This document shows, piece by piece, positions 35,599 to 48,200 of a stretch of DNA of 64,000 bases. This stretch comes from Plazaster borealis (taxonomy: Eukaryota; Echinodermata; Asteroidea; Forcipulatida; Labidiasteridae). Position numbers and translations under genes: made by a program. The DNA lies in contig CM037462.1 in assembly GCA_021014325.1 (NCBI GenBank), positions 3,690,318-3,754,317 of the forward strand. Reading direction: 5' to 3'. Under the pieces are notes generated by a model, which saw nothing but the letters and a program-made list of their open reading frames with translations, ran no database searches and was not told the origin of the DNA. The first letter of the stretch is position 1; every line of letters starts with the position of its first letter.

Positions 35599-35971
35599 TT
35601 AAAGGCATCGTACACGTTTGGAAATTGTCAAAGACCAGTGTTCTCACTTGGTGTATCCCAACATATGCATAAAATAACAAGCCTGTGAAAATTTGGGCTT
35701 AATTGGTCATCGAAGTTGCAAGAAAATGATGAAAGAAAAAACACCCTTCATTTTGGTCAGCTTTCAGATAGGAATAAAATCTTCTTGCAAGAAGACTTTA
35801 TTATTTTAGTGAGAAATTATAACTCTTTCTCAAAAACTACGTTACTTTAGAGGGAGTCGTTTCCTTCAATGCTTTATAATATCAACAGCTCTCCGTTGCT
35901 TGTTACCAAGTAAGTTTTTATGCTAATTATATTTGTTTTGAGTCATTACCAAACGTGTACGATACCTTTAA
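35599..35971 (+). mobile_element. TTAA element, subfamily A, copy 2
   Basis: Ends TTAAAGGCATCGTACACGTT and ACGTGTACGATACCTTTAA; about 373 bp, intergenic. Confidence 0.85.
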
Positions 35972-36108
35972 GCACTGTTTACTTACTTTCCCGAGTCTAA
36001 AAAAAAATCCACATAGGCACCATCACTCGGATGGGATTCGAACCCACAACCTTTGCCATTCTCATCTTCATTTTTTCACAGGACTCTTGACTGTACTGAG
36101 TACAGCGC

Positions 36109-36476
36109 TTAAAGGGTCTGTAGGCCTATACGTTTGGTAATGATGACTCTGATGGCAATACAAACTTACTTGGTACAGCAACTTTGGATAGTAAAATGCA
36201 ATCTTGAAAACTTTTCACTTAGAAGTACTGCGGTTATGGAAAAAGATATCACTTATCCCCCAAAAATTGAACCTGAGAAGCGTTACCGACAGTATTCCGT
36301 TCCTCAGATTGTGTATTCCAATTGCAGATTATTATTCCTGCGCTGACATAACCGCTCCAGATTTTCGGAAATATCTCAAAACGCTAACACCTTTTCAAAT
36401 TATCACAGGTTGGTTTTATGGGATCTACATTGAAATAAACAGTGGATCCAATTACCAAACGTATATAATACCTACG
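36109..36476. mobile_element. TTAA element, diverged
   Basis: Left TTAAAGGGTCTGTAGGCC and ACGTTTGGTAATG; right ACCAAACGTATATAATACCT with the TTAA decayed. Confidence 0.55.
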
Positions 36477-36523
36477 GCATATGGGTAAAACACAATTAAA
36501 TTATTTATCCCCTATAATAATGC

Positions 36524-36990
36524 AAGTAGGGTCACACTCATGGTAGTAACACCGACAAAATTGTGTAATTTATATCCGAAAGCCTACTTGTTATAAATAT
36601 GGTAATAGTAGTGAGCATCATGCAAAATTATTTTGTGTGAAATAACCCGTTGATTAGAAATCAATAAATGTATGTCAAAACAAATTTAATCTCCAAAACC
36701 CACCTCAGGGCGAGTTTTGGAAATTCAAATTTCCGTGGTGTCCGTCTGCGGCCAGAGATGCGGTTGGTACCTGCTATCACCTCGCTAAATGTGGATGGAT
36801 ATCGACATTCTTAATGAAATTACCGTGCTTTATTTATTTGTTGTTGTTTTCTCAACAAGTAGACATCATATTCAGCTGAAACTAACACGGGTTACTTTGA
36901 TTGTATCTTTTTTGATTAGTTTGCCTATAAATCAGCACCCCGTTGATAAAAAAACAATTAGACCCACGCATTATACCCTCAACAGTAACA
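36524..36990. mobile_element. TTAA element, subfamily C, decayed copy
   Basis: It shares GGCCAGAGATGCGGTTGGTA and CATATTCAGCTGAAACT with copies at 21360 and 38800; its edges are poorly kept. Confidence 0.5.
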
Positions 36991-37043
36991 CCTGTGAATC
37001 ATTTACAAGTGTTGTTGGAAGCTTTGCATGGTGTGGAAAAAGA

Positions 37044-37241
37044 ATAAGTAACTATAAATAAATAGTAAAATTACGGGTACAACCATGTGTAAAAGCTCTT
37101 TTTTTCTGCATGGGAATGTTGGCTCTGTTAAGAGCCGGTATAATAGAAACCACACCGGTTCTTTTCAGAGCCAATACACAAACGAGATTTTACACATGGT
37201 TGTACCCGCAAGTTTACTATTTATTTACAGTTACTTCTTAT
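37044..37241. repeat. Palindromic element, about 200 bp
   Basis: Arms GTAACTATAAATAAATAGTA / TACTATTTATTTACAGTTAC and GGGTACAACCATGTGTAAAA / TTTTACACATGGTTGTACCC. Confidence 0.75.
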
Positions 37242-37346
37242 GAATAATTTACAGAGTTGTCCGGCAAATAAGTGGCCAATTTCAACGTCGCATTATTCTA
37301 TTTTGCGCGAAATTGAAAGCTCCTCAAAACAGTCATTCAATTTCAC

Positions 37347-37710
37347 TTAAAGGAACGTTACAGAACTGGTAATTAAAATTTTCTTTAAGATCACAGATTT
37401 ACATAAAACTTACACGGTCTAATGACGATGATAGTAGAAAACATCCCTAGAAATATTTCTGTCTGAAGTGCCATATTTGATGAGAAATAAATAAAACTAA
37501 TTTCCGATTGGAGTTTATCGCTCATGAACGTTTTATTCATGCATTGTATAACACATGCAAATGTGTAATCGGTTTTTCACTATTTTCTCGTGACCCAGAT
37601 GGCCGATCGATCTCAAACTTCTACAGGTTTGTCAGTTTATGTATATGGTGGATTATATAAAGTGCTTAACTGTTTTGTTAGCAAAAAACAATTCTGTAAT
37701 GTTCCTTTCA
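37347..37710 (-). mobile_element. TTAA element, subfamily B, copy 2
   Basis: Left TTAAAGGAACGTTACAGAAC; right ATTCTGTAATGTTCCTTTCA, with the last TTAA changed to TTCA. Confidence 0.85.
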
Positions 37711-37965
37711 TGTGTTAGCAATTGTCCTTTTGCGGCATGCGATTAAAAAAAAGATGACCATTCAATACAATCATTATACAACATTCAAATTTATACAGCA
37801 GCTTTTCACAGAAATCTATATAGTTGCCCCCATATATGAAATTTAATGCCGACTAGTGGCTGGAAAGGAGGTTGCCCTGTATAAGTTGAGATGAATGTAA
37901 TGCTATTGCTATATAAAGTAGCATCGTGCCTTGACGTGAAAGTGAATGACGGTTTCAACTTGTGG

Positions 37966-38300
37966 CGTGTCGTGGCCGAGCGGTCTAGTTCACCGAGCCG
38001 AAGCTTTGGTGTTGTCAGCAGCAGAGTGTGGGTTCGAATCCCGCGTCATGACACTTGTGCCCTTGAGCAAGGCACTTAACCACAATTGCTTCGTAAAAAG
38101 TTGGGAAGGTATTGCATTCTGCTCTACCAGCCAGGCTCCTAGTGGATGATACCCGTGCCTACATCCTTAAATGGATGGTGAAGGGGGTAACCGTGTTTCA
38201 GCCCCAGGAGTAGGTGGCAACGTGCCCCTGGTGACAGTTGATTTGGGCCGACAGCCCAAATCAGTTAAGTGTAGCCCTCACCTTGAATGTAAGGCGATAT
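37966..38300 (+). mobile_element. tRNA-derived SINE
   Basis: It has the head and body seen at 31838 (TGGCCGAGCGGTCTAGTTCA, GTGTGGGTTCGAATCCCG) and is interrupted or degraded near its 3' end. Confidence 0.8.
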
Positions 38301-38410
38301 CTTACAAAAAAACACAATACAAAAACTGAAGAGGTAAAATCTCTGTAATACGAATGCACGAAAGTCAAACAAGCTGTCTTTTTGCCAAAAAACGACCGGG
38401 CAAACCAATA

Positions 38411-38799
38411 TTAAAGGCACTGGACACGTTTGGTTATTGTCAAAGACCAGTATTCTCACTTGGTGTATCCCAACATATGCATAGAATAACAAACCTGTGA
38501 AAATTTGGTCTCAATTGGTCATCGAAGTTCCAAGAAAATAAAGAAAGAAAAAACACACTTGTTGCACAAATTTGTGTGCTTTCAGTCAGATGCCTGAACA
38601 AGGCTTCAGGCCTGAAGTCTTTTTCAGATTCAAATATTTTAGTGAGAAATTACCTCTTTCTCAAAAACTACGTTACTTCAGAGGGAGTCGTTTCTCACAA
38701 TGTTTTATACTATCAACAGCTCTCCGTTGCTCGTTACCAAGTAACTTTTTATGCTAACTTATATTTTGAGTAATTACCAAACGTGTCCAGTGCCTTTAA
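38411..38799 (+). mobile_element. TTAA element, subfamily A, copy 3
   Basis: Ends TTAAAGGCACTGGACACGTT and AACGTGTCCAGTGCCTTTAA; it abuts subfamily-C element at 38800. Confidence 0.85.
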
Positions 38800-39200
38800 A
38801 GGACAGGTAGGGTCATCGTCTGATTTTTGTCAACGTTATTCTGATGTATTGGCAAAATTATCAAGAAAGATTCAGTCACATTGAACATTTCAGCTGAATA
38901 CAGTGCCTGTACTTGTTGAAGAAAACAGCCAACAAAAAATGTCACGGTATATTCACAAGAACGTAGAATCCGTCCGGTGACAGCGGGTACCAACCGCATA
39001 TCTGGCCGGCGCATTCGCCAACGGACACCACCCCTCATAAACCCTAGAAACGATTCATGCATGAATCGTTTCTCAGATTCAAATGCCTTCATTAATTTCT
39101 AATCAACGGGGCATTTCAGGATGCCTACTATGAAAAGTAAGCTTTCGGATAGAAATTACACTATTTTTTCGGGGTCACCAAAGTATGACCCTATATCTAG
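38800..39200. mobile_element. TTAA element, subfamily C, copy 2
   Basis: Starts GACAGGTAGGGTCATCGTC, ends AGTATGACCCTATATCTAG; the interior has the palindrome GAAACGATTCATGCATGAAT. Confidence 0.65.
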
Positions 39201-39789
39201 TTAGAAACAGAGCGAGGAAAAAGATCGGAATTGGTTCGCCCAGTTCTCGTATAGTTCAATCCGAAAACCCATTTATAAAGTTCGTATCTTGAGCATCCTC
39301 CTATCAGGAAATAGTTAACTCTCAAAGTCAAGGAAATGAAAATGGCATTTGAGTTTGAGGAGTCCATAAAGTCAACTCTGCTTATATTATTTTGATTGTG
39401 TATAAAATTGAAATAATTATTTAGCACAATTTGCACTCGATGACTTCAATAGCGTCCCATTTGTTTTGTTTTCAAGGCAAACAAGAAAGTATGGTGTCCG
39501 GGTCGCGAATTTTTTTTTCCCCAAACGACATTGCAATGATGACCTTTTTTTGTTATGATTTTGATTTTTGTTTTTTCGATCTGAATGTGGATGTTGGAAA
39601 GAAATAAAATATAAAAAAAGGAAAATAAAAAAAAGTTTGGGAAAATAAATTCGCGTCCCGGTGAAGCCATACGTGGAAGAAACATCTGCAGTGACTAAAA
39701 GTGTTCTGTGAGACTTTGTGTATGACTCTATAAAAATTACCATGGTAATTTGCAAAAACTATAATAAATAAAAAAATGTAATTAATTCT

Positions 39790-40097
39790 TGGCTTTCAAA
39801 TCTGATTTTTATTTAGTTTTGTGTCTTTTTTATGTTTCCATAACATTTATAATAAAGCGTACAAATAAACAAAAACGCAACAGCTGATTTCGGTTGTTAC
39901 AACCAAAATTAAGGGAAATGTACGTGTTTACATGCTGATTTGGGCATGGTTTTTCACAATTTTCTTCTGACTCGCACAACGGATTAGCCCAGATTTTCAG
40001 AGGTTTGTATATAATTATGGAATTGGTCACACAAAACAAGAACACTTTCTGATGTGACTATTTTGTCAGCTCTACCAATCCTGTATAATACCTTTAA
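39790..40097. mobile_element. TTAA element, subfamily L, truncated copy
   Basis: It shares CAGCTGATTTCGGTTGTTAC and the right edge CCAATCCTGTATAATACCTT plus TAA with 29655-30052; its left end is missing. Confidence 0.55.
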
Positions 40098-40208
40098 ATT
40101 ATTTTAAAGGCACTGAACACGTTTGGAAATTGTCAAAGACCAGTGTTCTCACTTGGTGTATCCCAACATATGCATAACATAACAAGCCTGTGAAAATCTG
40201 GGCTCAAT

Positions 40209-41685
40209 AGACACAATCGGCGACTCCAGCTAGCGGTGGTCACGTGACGTATAGTGGGTACAGAATCATAACAAACCCTCGCGCGCAGTGTTTAAGCATG
40301 AGGAGCTCAATGGGATTGTCGGCAGTTTGCTTGAAAACATCGAAGAAAAGCTCTGTTTTAACCATCACCTATTGACTTTTTAACCTACCAACTTGAACAA
40401 TACACGAACTTGGTTATTTTCAGCATAGAGTAAGGACTCTATGTTTTCAGAGACCTCACCGGTGCCATGGGACATAAGTTACAGTACACAACGATTCCCT
40501 ATACCGGTTGCTTTCTCTCATTGGCTACCGCCGTAAATAGTTATATTTAGTCCCGCACTCCGATGGCTCCCATAAACACATCATTAATTTTCTGCAGACT
40601 GTCTGGGCGGAGCCGGTGCTTGGGCACTCCTCTGGCTTCTGCCTCGGTCCGTCTGTCCTTTCCGTCCGCCCCGCTCCCGGCCCTCCCGCGGTTTTTCTTT
40701 GCCCCTTCCTCTGTTTTTTCTCTTCTCCCCCGCCCCTTTCTAAAAAGAACTATACTTGTCGCATCAAACGGGTTTTTGTTTAAAGCTTGCACTTCATTAT
40801 GATTCTCACTCGTTATGGGGAGAATCTTCATATAAACCATAACAACTTATAAGCCTTTTGAACACCTTGAGTGCGTATAAACCGGTCTTGACTAACTATT
40901 TTCTTTGCATGTCCACCCCTCATAAAATATGATGCCTATATCGAATATGATATGGAAAGGTTTGCGGTGACACCATGTACATGTAATAATCTCTCTATGT
41001 GAGTTGGGAGGGGGTGGTTCTGAAAAGAACCGTTGGTTTCAACTCGACGTTTCGATCAGTATGCTCTGATCGTCTTCTGGAGAAAGCTCAGAGCATACTG
41101 ATCGAAACGTCGAGTTGAAACCAACGGTTCTTTTCAGAACCACCCCCAACTCACATAGAGAGATTATTACATGTACATGGTGTCACCGCAAACCTTTCCA
41201 TATCGTATTCCCACCATGCAAAGTTTCAAATCTTACTTATATCGAATATCATAAACAAAAATTCGTGGCTACATGATGATCTCATCCTCTGATTTGCTTG
41301 AACACGGCTACATGTATGATTTCACTCTTCCCTTTATAAACAAATCTTCCAGGATTGTTTGTGTGCCACTGTTTTTCGGAGCTTTACCAAACCATTTCGA
41401 CAACGTTTGAAAATTGTAAAACTGGCCACACTTCCGTCTTTTTTTGCGGATTTTGGCGCTATACAATTAGTTTACTTTATTATTATTATTAATATTATGT
41501 TACTTCAGATGGATTTAGAAAAGTTAAAATCGTGTTGCAACTTGCAACCAACAAATGCAACATGAATCATGACCCCTTACAGCAGTGGCACTCGGAAGCT
41601 GCCATGTTTTTCCATACACACCGCGCTGTTTGTTTACATTGTATACCCACTATAAGTCACGTGACGCCGGTCGCCGATTGTGTCT
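40209..41685. mobile_element. Nested 1.48-kb transposon with inverted ends
   Basis: Perfect 16-bp ends AGACACAATCGGCGAC / GTCGCCGATTGTGTCT, continuing imperfectly for about 45 bp (GTCACGTGAC, TATAGTGGGTA). A 2-bp AT flanks each end. No transposase frame is recognisable, so it is non-autonomous; superfamily unknown. Confidence 0.8.
40943..41210. repeat. Foldback hairpin inside the nested transposon
   Basis: Arms 40943-41069 and 41088-41210 are near-perfect complements with an 18-bp loop; they include GTTTCGATCAGTATGCTCTG and its complement. Confidence 0.9.
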
Positions 41686-42142
41686 ATTGGTCATCGAAGT
41701 TGCAAGAAAATGATATAAGAAAAAACACCCTTGTTGTACAAATTTGTGTGCTTTCAGATAGGAATAAAAGGCTTCTTGCAAGAAGTCTTTTATTATTTTA
41801 GTGAGAAATTACCTCTTTCTCAAAAACTACGTTACTTCAGAGGGAGTCGTTTCTCACAATGTTTTATACTATCAACAGCTCTCCGTTGCTCGTTACGTCC
41901 AAGTCAGTTTTTATGTTAATATATATTTTGAGTAATTACCAAACGTGTACAGTGCCTTTAAACGATGTTAAAGGTATTATTACGTTTGAGCGGTTTTTTT
42001 AGAAGAGAGAGGAGATTGGGAGAGCAAAATTCTGTCTCAAACAATTTTTGATGTGCAATTATACGTTTTCGAATTTACATAGGAATTAGGAACCCGAAGT
42101 GCTGTATAGGCCTAATCACTCTCGTTCCTGGGAGAACAAGCG

Positions 42143-42254
42143 ATGAGCGGGTTGCTTCACGATGTCCGGCCGAGGCCTGGATGCCTTCCAACGGGTGCAC
42201 GGTCAGCAATTCTCGGTCTACTGCTTCTTGTCGGTGTACTTTCCACAATCTCGG
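42143..42254 (+). CDS. TIE: Tie-type exon 1: start and signal peptide
   Basis: 112 nt from ATG to a GTAAAA donor, phase 1. It encodes a basic N-region and the hydrophobic core ILGLLLLVGVLSTIS, a good signal peptide. A 5' leader exon further upstream is possible. Confidence 0.75.
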
Positions 42255-45200
42255 GTAAAAAAAAAACCAAGCATACTCTTGTACTTTGTTTTAGCTCTTG
42301 TTCATGATAATTTCATTCTCTAAAAAACTTCCCCAACATTGTTTTCTAGTACTTCCATTACTTCCCAAAATATCTGGGGGTTTTAAACTATTTTTAGGAG
42401 GACCTATGAAGGGAATGTAAACGGGGAGAGCCGTCCCACCAGTCAGAAACCTTGGCCCCCCATTTCCCCTCAAATAAGGTCGAAACAATGCACACAAGAA
42501 TGGTTCGATACCCATCACCCTCACCCGATTTTTTTCCCCCTCTTCCCCTTCCCCAACAGGAAAATGTATACTTACGACACTGACAGGAATGCCCTTTAGG
42601 GCCCTATCACACGAGGCAACTTAAACAGGCAGCTTGGAGGCATCCAACCACAATGCCTGCCCTGGGGCCGATTTCACAAAGAGGATGATAAGACTAGTCT
42701 TATCTGAAGTTAGGAGCAGTAACCGGTATTAACTTAAGACTAGTCCTATCTCTTAGCATTGCCTATAGGACTAGTCCTAAGTTAGGAAGAGTTTTGTGAA
42801 ATCGACCCTCTTTGGTAGCACATGATTTGTTTTTTTCGAACAGTGTCTTATTACGATAACCCAAGAATGTGAACATTCAAATGTAGATGCCTTTTCTTTT
42901 TGGAGATTGCCTGGGAACAGGCTGCCTGTAAATTGCCTCGTGTGACATGGCCCGTAGGCCTACACCCGAAGGCACTGACCTTCCTACGGCCCAATTCATG
43001 CTTTGAATCGTCCGTAACGGCGCTTTTTTGTTTTGAATTATGATTGGATATTTCTCAGAAGCCGTACAAGACTTCACTTTTTACAGCCAGAAGCTCTACA
43101 TAGGAAGTGGATCCAAAAATACCATCGGTGGCTTCAAGAGCGGCAGTGACAAGGGAGCAACGGTGACAATTGAACGGATGCTCGATACCGGTGGTGGCAA
43201 TAATAACCTCCCGCCCGGCAATGGGCCAAGAGACCACTCTATTTCTGTTTCAGCCATAATTTTTACCATGGACTCTGGAGAGATCAGCAGATTCGGAGCT
43301 TACAACTGTAAATTTGCCCCCGAAGATGGTCAGCCCGAGGTTCAGATAGCGACTGTCATTATGGCTGATGATGGTGAGGATATCATAATGATAATAATTA
43401 TTGCATGAGCATTTACCGTCTGAGTTATATGCACAAAATAACAACGTCAAAGCCCAACCCGTAAAGTGTATTGACCAATCACAAAAGGGCCAAAAGAGCA
43501 AAGGTATCCTGAATTAGTTGCACTGCCCGATTTTCGCCGAAATAAGTTTTTAGACCCCTTTTCTCTGAACGAATTTTGACAGACGATGCTGTTTCAAAAC
43601 GAAAAACATACCAAAACTCGAATTTCATGCCACGGACAGTGCCCCAAAACATGCAATATACTTGTTTGTACATTTGCTGATGGATAATGACGGGATCCTG
43701 CACTCTACTTTTCTTCACTACGGTGCCGGTGTATAGTATTTAGGCCTACTGAAATAGTAGTTCGGCTGTTGCCATGGCAACGAAGTTAGTTTTAAAAAAA
43801 ATTCCAAAATAGTTGTTAGTTTAGGGCCAAGGTCTGTCAAGGTCTGTCAAATATTATATAAAGACTCCGCTAGGGTTGAAACGTCAGGCCATTAACTATT
43901 TTTTGCAAAATATAAAAGTTGGAAAAAACAAATATTTTTGACCGTGGCCACCCTATGTTTGATATTAGTCCCTTACTCTTAAACCTCTGAAGTTCAAAGG
44001 AAAGGTGTGAAATAAAATGTTTTCTTCTCAATTAAACGGACAGACACATTAACTTTTAATTCCTGACGGAATTGAGGGTTTCTCATGACAAAAACACAGT
44101 TCGTTTATTCACTATCAATCTTAAAGGTATCGTACACGTTTGGAAATTGTCAAAGACCAGTGTTCTCACTTGGTGTATCCCAACATATGCATAAAATAAC
44201 AAGCCTGTGAAAATTTGGGCTCAATTGGTCATCGAAGTTGCAAGAAAATGATGAAAGAAAAAACACCCTTGTTGTAAATTATTTGTGTGCTTTCAGGCAG
44301 GAATTGAGGCTTCTTGCAAGAAGTTTTTATTATTTTAGTGAGAAATTACCTCTTTCTAAAAAACTGCGTTACTTCAGAGGGAGTCGTTTCTCACAATGTT
44401 TTATACCATCAACAGCTCTCTGTTGCTCGTTACCAAGTCAGTTTTTATGCTATATGTATTTTGAGTAATTACCAAACGTGTACAGTGCCTTTTCACATGA
44501 CCAGATGACAGGTTACATGTACATGTATGTCTGTGATCTTTTACAATCACGCTTTATGTACAAAGCGCCCTCTCTTGATTCAGATTAATGATTCAGACTT
44601 GTGAACTCCATGCATGCTCCACGTGTTGTTGTTCCGCCCCAACTTGACAATCGCACTATGGTTCCAACTATATAGTTCTGTAGTTGGAGTTGGGATAGCC
44701 CCATTAATAGTGCCAAATTCTCTGGACTTCCTCCGATCCTTGGCCCTACGCCTTCACACCTTCACACTGTGTTCAGCTAGGTCTTCACATGACGCCCGCC
44801 CTCTGTTGTTTTGCTAAATCCATCTTACCCGTATCATAATGGAATGGTCGAAACACGATTTTTAGGCCAAGATGGCGTCCGACCGAACTCCGTGTAAGTT
44901 CGGTTTTTCCTGGTTAAATATTCAGACTTTTCGTGAAGTTATACCATTGCATTTTTGTTAATATTACATAGTACACATATTTCTAATAAATCCTTGGTTT
45001 ATTTGCTGCTTTTGAGGTATTTGAAACTTGTTGTCGGCGTGTTGTCGGCACTTTTGACTTGTTGTCGGCGTTGTCGGCGAGTTGTCGGCTTTTAGTAGAA
45101 CCCTGACTAGCCCTGGTAGACCCTGACGTTTCGGCATGTTCGGGGACCCTATTCAGCGAGGCTTTCTCGAAGGCTAATTAATAGTGCCAAATTCTCTGGA

Positions 45201-48200
45201 CTTCCTCCGATCCTTGGCCCTACGCCCACGTACCTCCAGGAGGTGACATTTGTTTTCGAACAGAAACTCACGTTTTTATGCCGAGATTTTTTCCCCAGTT
45301 GTCACTTATTGTGGGTCCTACTATAGTGGGCGTAGGGCCAAGGATCGGAGGAAGTCCAGAGAATTTGGCACTATTAATTAGCCTTCGAGAAAGCCTCGCT
45401 GAATAGGGTCCCCGAACATGCCGAAACGTCAGGCCATTTTAACTATGTTTTGCATTATAAACTCCAACTTAAAAAGAGTGAGTAGCCTAAAGTGAGCGCA
45501 CGGTTAATGATAGCCCCACTTCTGTGGCCAACGATCCATGAATCCTTGAGTTGAGGGATTCATGGATCATTGGCCACAGACTGTGGGGCTAGGTTAATGA
45601 CATTGTATTTCTTTTGCGTCTTTGCCGTTCTAGTGCACAGTGACGCCAATACGCATCTCGAATCGAAGACTTCTTATTGTTACTAAGTAATTAAACTCTA
45701 TCTTTTTTTAACGGTGGACCTAGTTGCGATAATCTTAACCCTCCATCTTCCCGACGGTCTGGGGAGGGGATGGAGGGTTACGATATCGCAACGTCACGGT
45801 GTGGACCCTGTCGGAGCGGGGGGGGGGGGGGGACCTTTGGCAAATTTCATAGCGCTGCTTAGAAAAAATGCACACAAAATAGCTAAGCACGTCAACATTT
45901 TGATCACCAGAAAGCAGAATAAGGTTTTACCAGCCAAAATACCATGTCACATGTACAATTGGTGTCATCCTGCTAATTTGTGCTTAGCAGAAAACTTTTA
46001 TCCCCCCCCCCCCCGAGGCTTTGATGAGACCGGTGGGGGCCGAGTGAACGACATCCTCAGCCTTTCTGGATTATCTTTAGAGGCAGAGTTGTCGGAACTG
46101 TTTGCGCTTTTCTCCCTCCTTTGAAAGGCTTTTTCGAAAAGAAATAAAAAGAGAAAAAGAAGGGGGAAAAAGAAGAACGAATTGGCGACTAATAAACTTT
46201 AATTGTTGTATTATATTTTTGTGTATAAAGCTTACATTACCCCGGAATCACCAACCAAGATAGCAGTCATTGAAGAATCTGTGACGTTGACAATGTCGTA
46301 CCTTGGCAGTGACCAAGGTGACTTACGATGGAAGCATGACGGTATTGACAAAGTGGATTGGAATGGGAAACCAGCCGGTACCATCAGTGCCGTACAAGCC
46401 GCAGATGCAGGCATCTACGAATGCTACGAAGATGGCAGACGTGGTGAACAGAAGCACGGGATCATGATACTTATTGTACGAGGTAGGCTTAAAACACTAT
46501 TTCCGGAATAAACAGAGCAACTGTGAGTCTAGCCTTGTCCAAGGCTCTTTACGCAAGCACCCCGCTTTGAATTCACCAGGGCCCAATTTCATGGCACTGC
46601 TTACCAAATAATTCTATGCTTACGCGCACTGCGTAAGCGCAGAATTCCACAGTAAGCAGTGCCATTAAATTGGGCCCTAGTTAGTAGTAGCATAACAATA
46701 CTGGCACGGTACTACTGCAGCACTTGATATACAGTATACCATGGGGTCGAAGCATGGTTTTTCAACCTCGTACCAAAAAACGAAGTCTGTTTCGGCTTCG
46801 TTTTTTGGTACGAGGTTGAAAAAACATGCTTCGACCCCACAGTATACTGTATATCAAGTAGGCTTACTGCAGCTGCAGTACCGTGCCAGTATGCGCCTGG
46901 GACAAGGCTACTGTGAGTCCAATATGTACAACTTTTAGACAAACTTTAAAAAAAGTGAACGTTGCGTCAACATTTGCGACTTTGTGGCCAAGGACAACGG
47001 TCTGGAAATTAGAGCTCGGATGAGTGGTAGGCCTACAATAAGACGATGCGTTTTTTACCAGTGTAATCAGACATTCTCTTTTTTGGGGAGGGGGGGGCAG
47101 TAAAGGGGGGGGGGACAAAGATATATATATATATTTTTCAAAGGAATATTTGTATAGATTTACTTTATTCATATGTTTGTTTAATTTGATTGAGTTTTTT
47201 TGATATATTTATATTTATTATATTTGTTTATATTTGTTTATTTTTTTATTTATTTATTTATTTATTCATTAATTTATTGATTGGCTATTTAATACATCAA
47301 CCATTCATTTGTGAATTTTTTCAGTCTCGATTTGGCAATTTGGGGGCAATTCTGAGCGGGGGAGGAGGGTCTCTCCCCCTTGTTATGCCGCTGATTTTGC
47401 ATATTTTTTTTCTTCAGCTGCGCCACGCATCTGGAACTCTCTACCGCTTAATCTTAGATCTTGTCTTTGTACCACAAAATTCAAATCTCTTCTCAAAACT
47501 TATCTTATGTCACAGGTTTTCAAGGACTAATTTTGTTGTGTCTGTTTTGTCTTTGTTTTGTTTTGTTTTATTTTTGGGTTTTTTACTGCGCCTTGAACAC
47601 CCAGCAGGGTGGATATGTGCGCATTACAAGTCTTATTATTATTTATTATTATTATTATATTTATCGAAAGTAAGATGCTTTCTGTGTTTTTTGTTGTTGT
47701 TGACAGAATGTGGATTGTACTCTTGGAATCCTCCATTATGCAACAAATCGTGTCCTGCTTGTCATAATGATGGTGTTTGCGACGACAAAACGGGGGAGTG
47801 CATCTGCGCACCAGGGTTCATAGGTGACTTTTGCGAAACTCGTAAGTAGTGTGACCGAGTGATGGGTAGCCTGTCTGACTGTCGAAGAAAGGAGTAATTT
47901 TGGCATATTATGTTAAAACCCATCTCCACATTTTCATTGAGATAGTGTCGAGTTGGCCGTCATCATAAACTTGCCAGACGCAAACAGAGATCACTCGGAA
48001 AAGCGTTCACTGTATCCTCTTTTGTGCATTGGTATGTATAAACAAAGACGGTGTCATAATACCTGTACCCTAAACCTAGACCCAGTAACTGGGGCGCTGT
48101 ACTCCTTTTTCGAAATTTTGACATCATCGGTTGTACTAGCGCCCCAGGAAAAACTTGTATTTTCTCAAAGCGAAACTCAATTTGACGATAACTCTCTCGG

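Larger units (their letters stand above)
40104..41961 (+). mobile_element. TTAA element, subfamily A, copy 4, split by an insertion
   Basis: Left part 40104-40208 and right part 41686-41961 together form a normal subfamily-A element; the middle is a separate 1.48-kb element. Confidence 0.85.

Noticed and set aside
40547..40840. Frames in the C-rich stretch (97 and 79 residues)
   Set aside because: They are low-complexity, within the nested transposon, and resemble no transposase.
47190..47706. Extension of the EGF-1 reading frame upstream (219 residues)
   Set aside because: The upstream part is TTA-rich and includes a retrotransposon tail; a clear acceptor (TTGACAG) at 47706 starts the exon.
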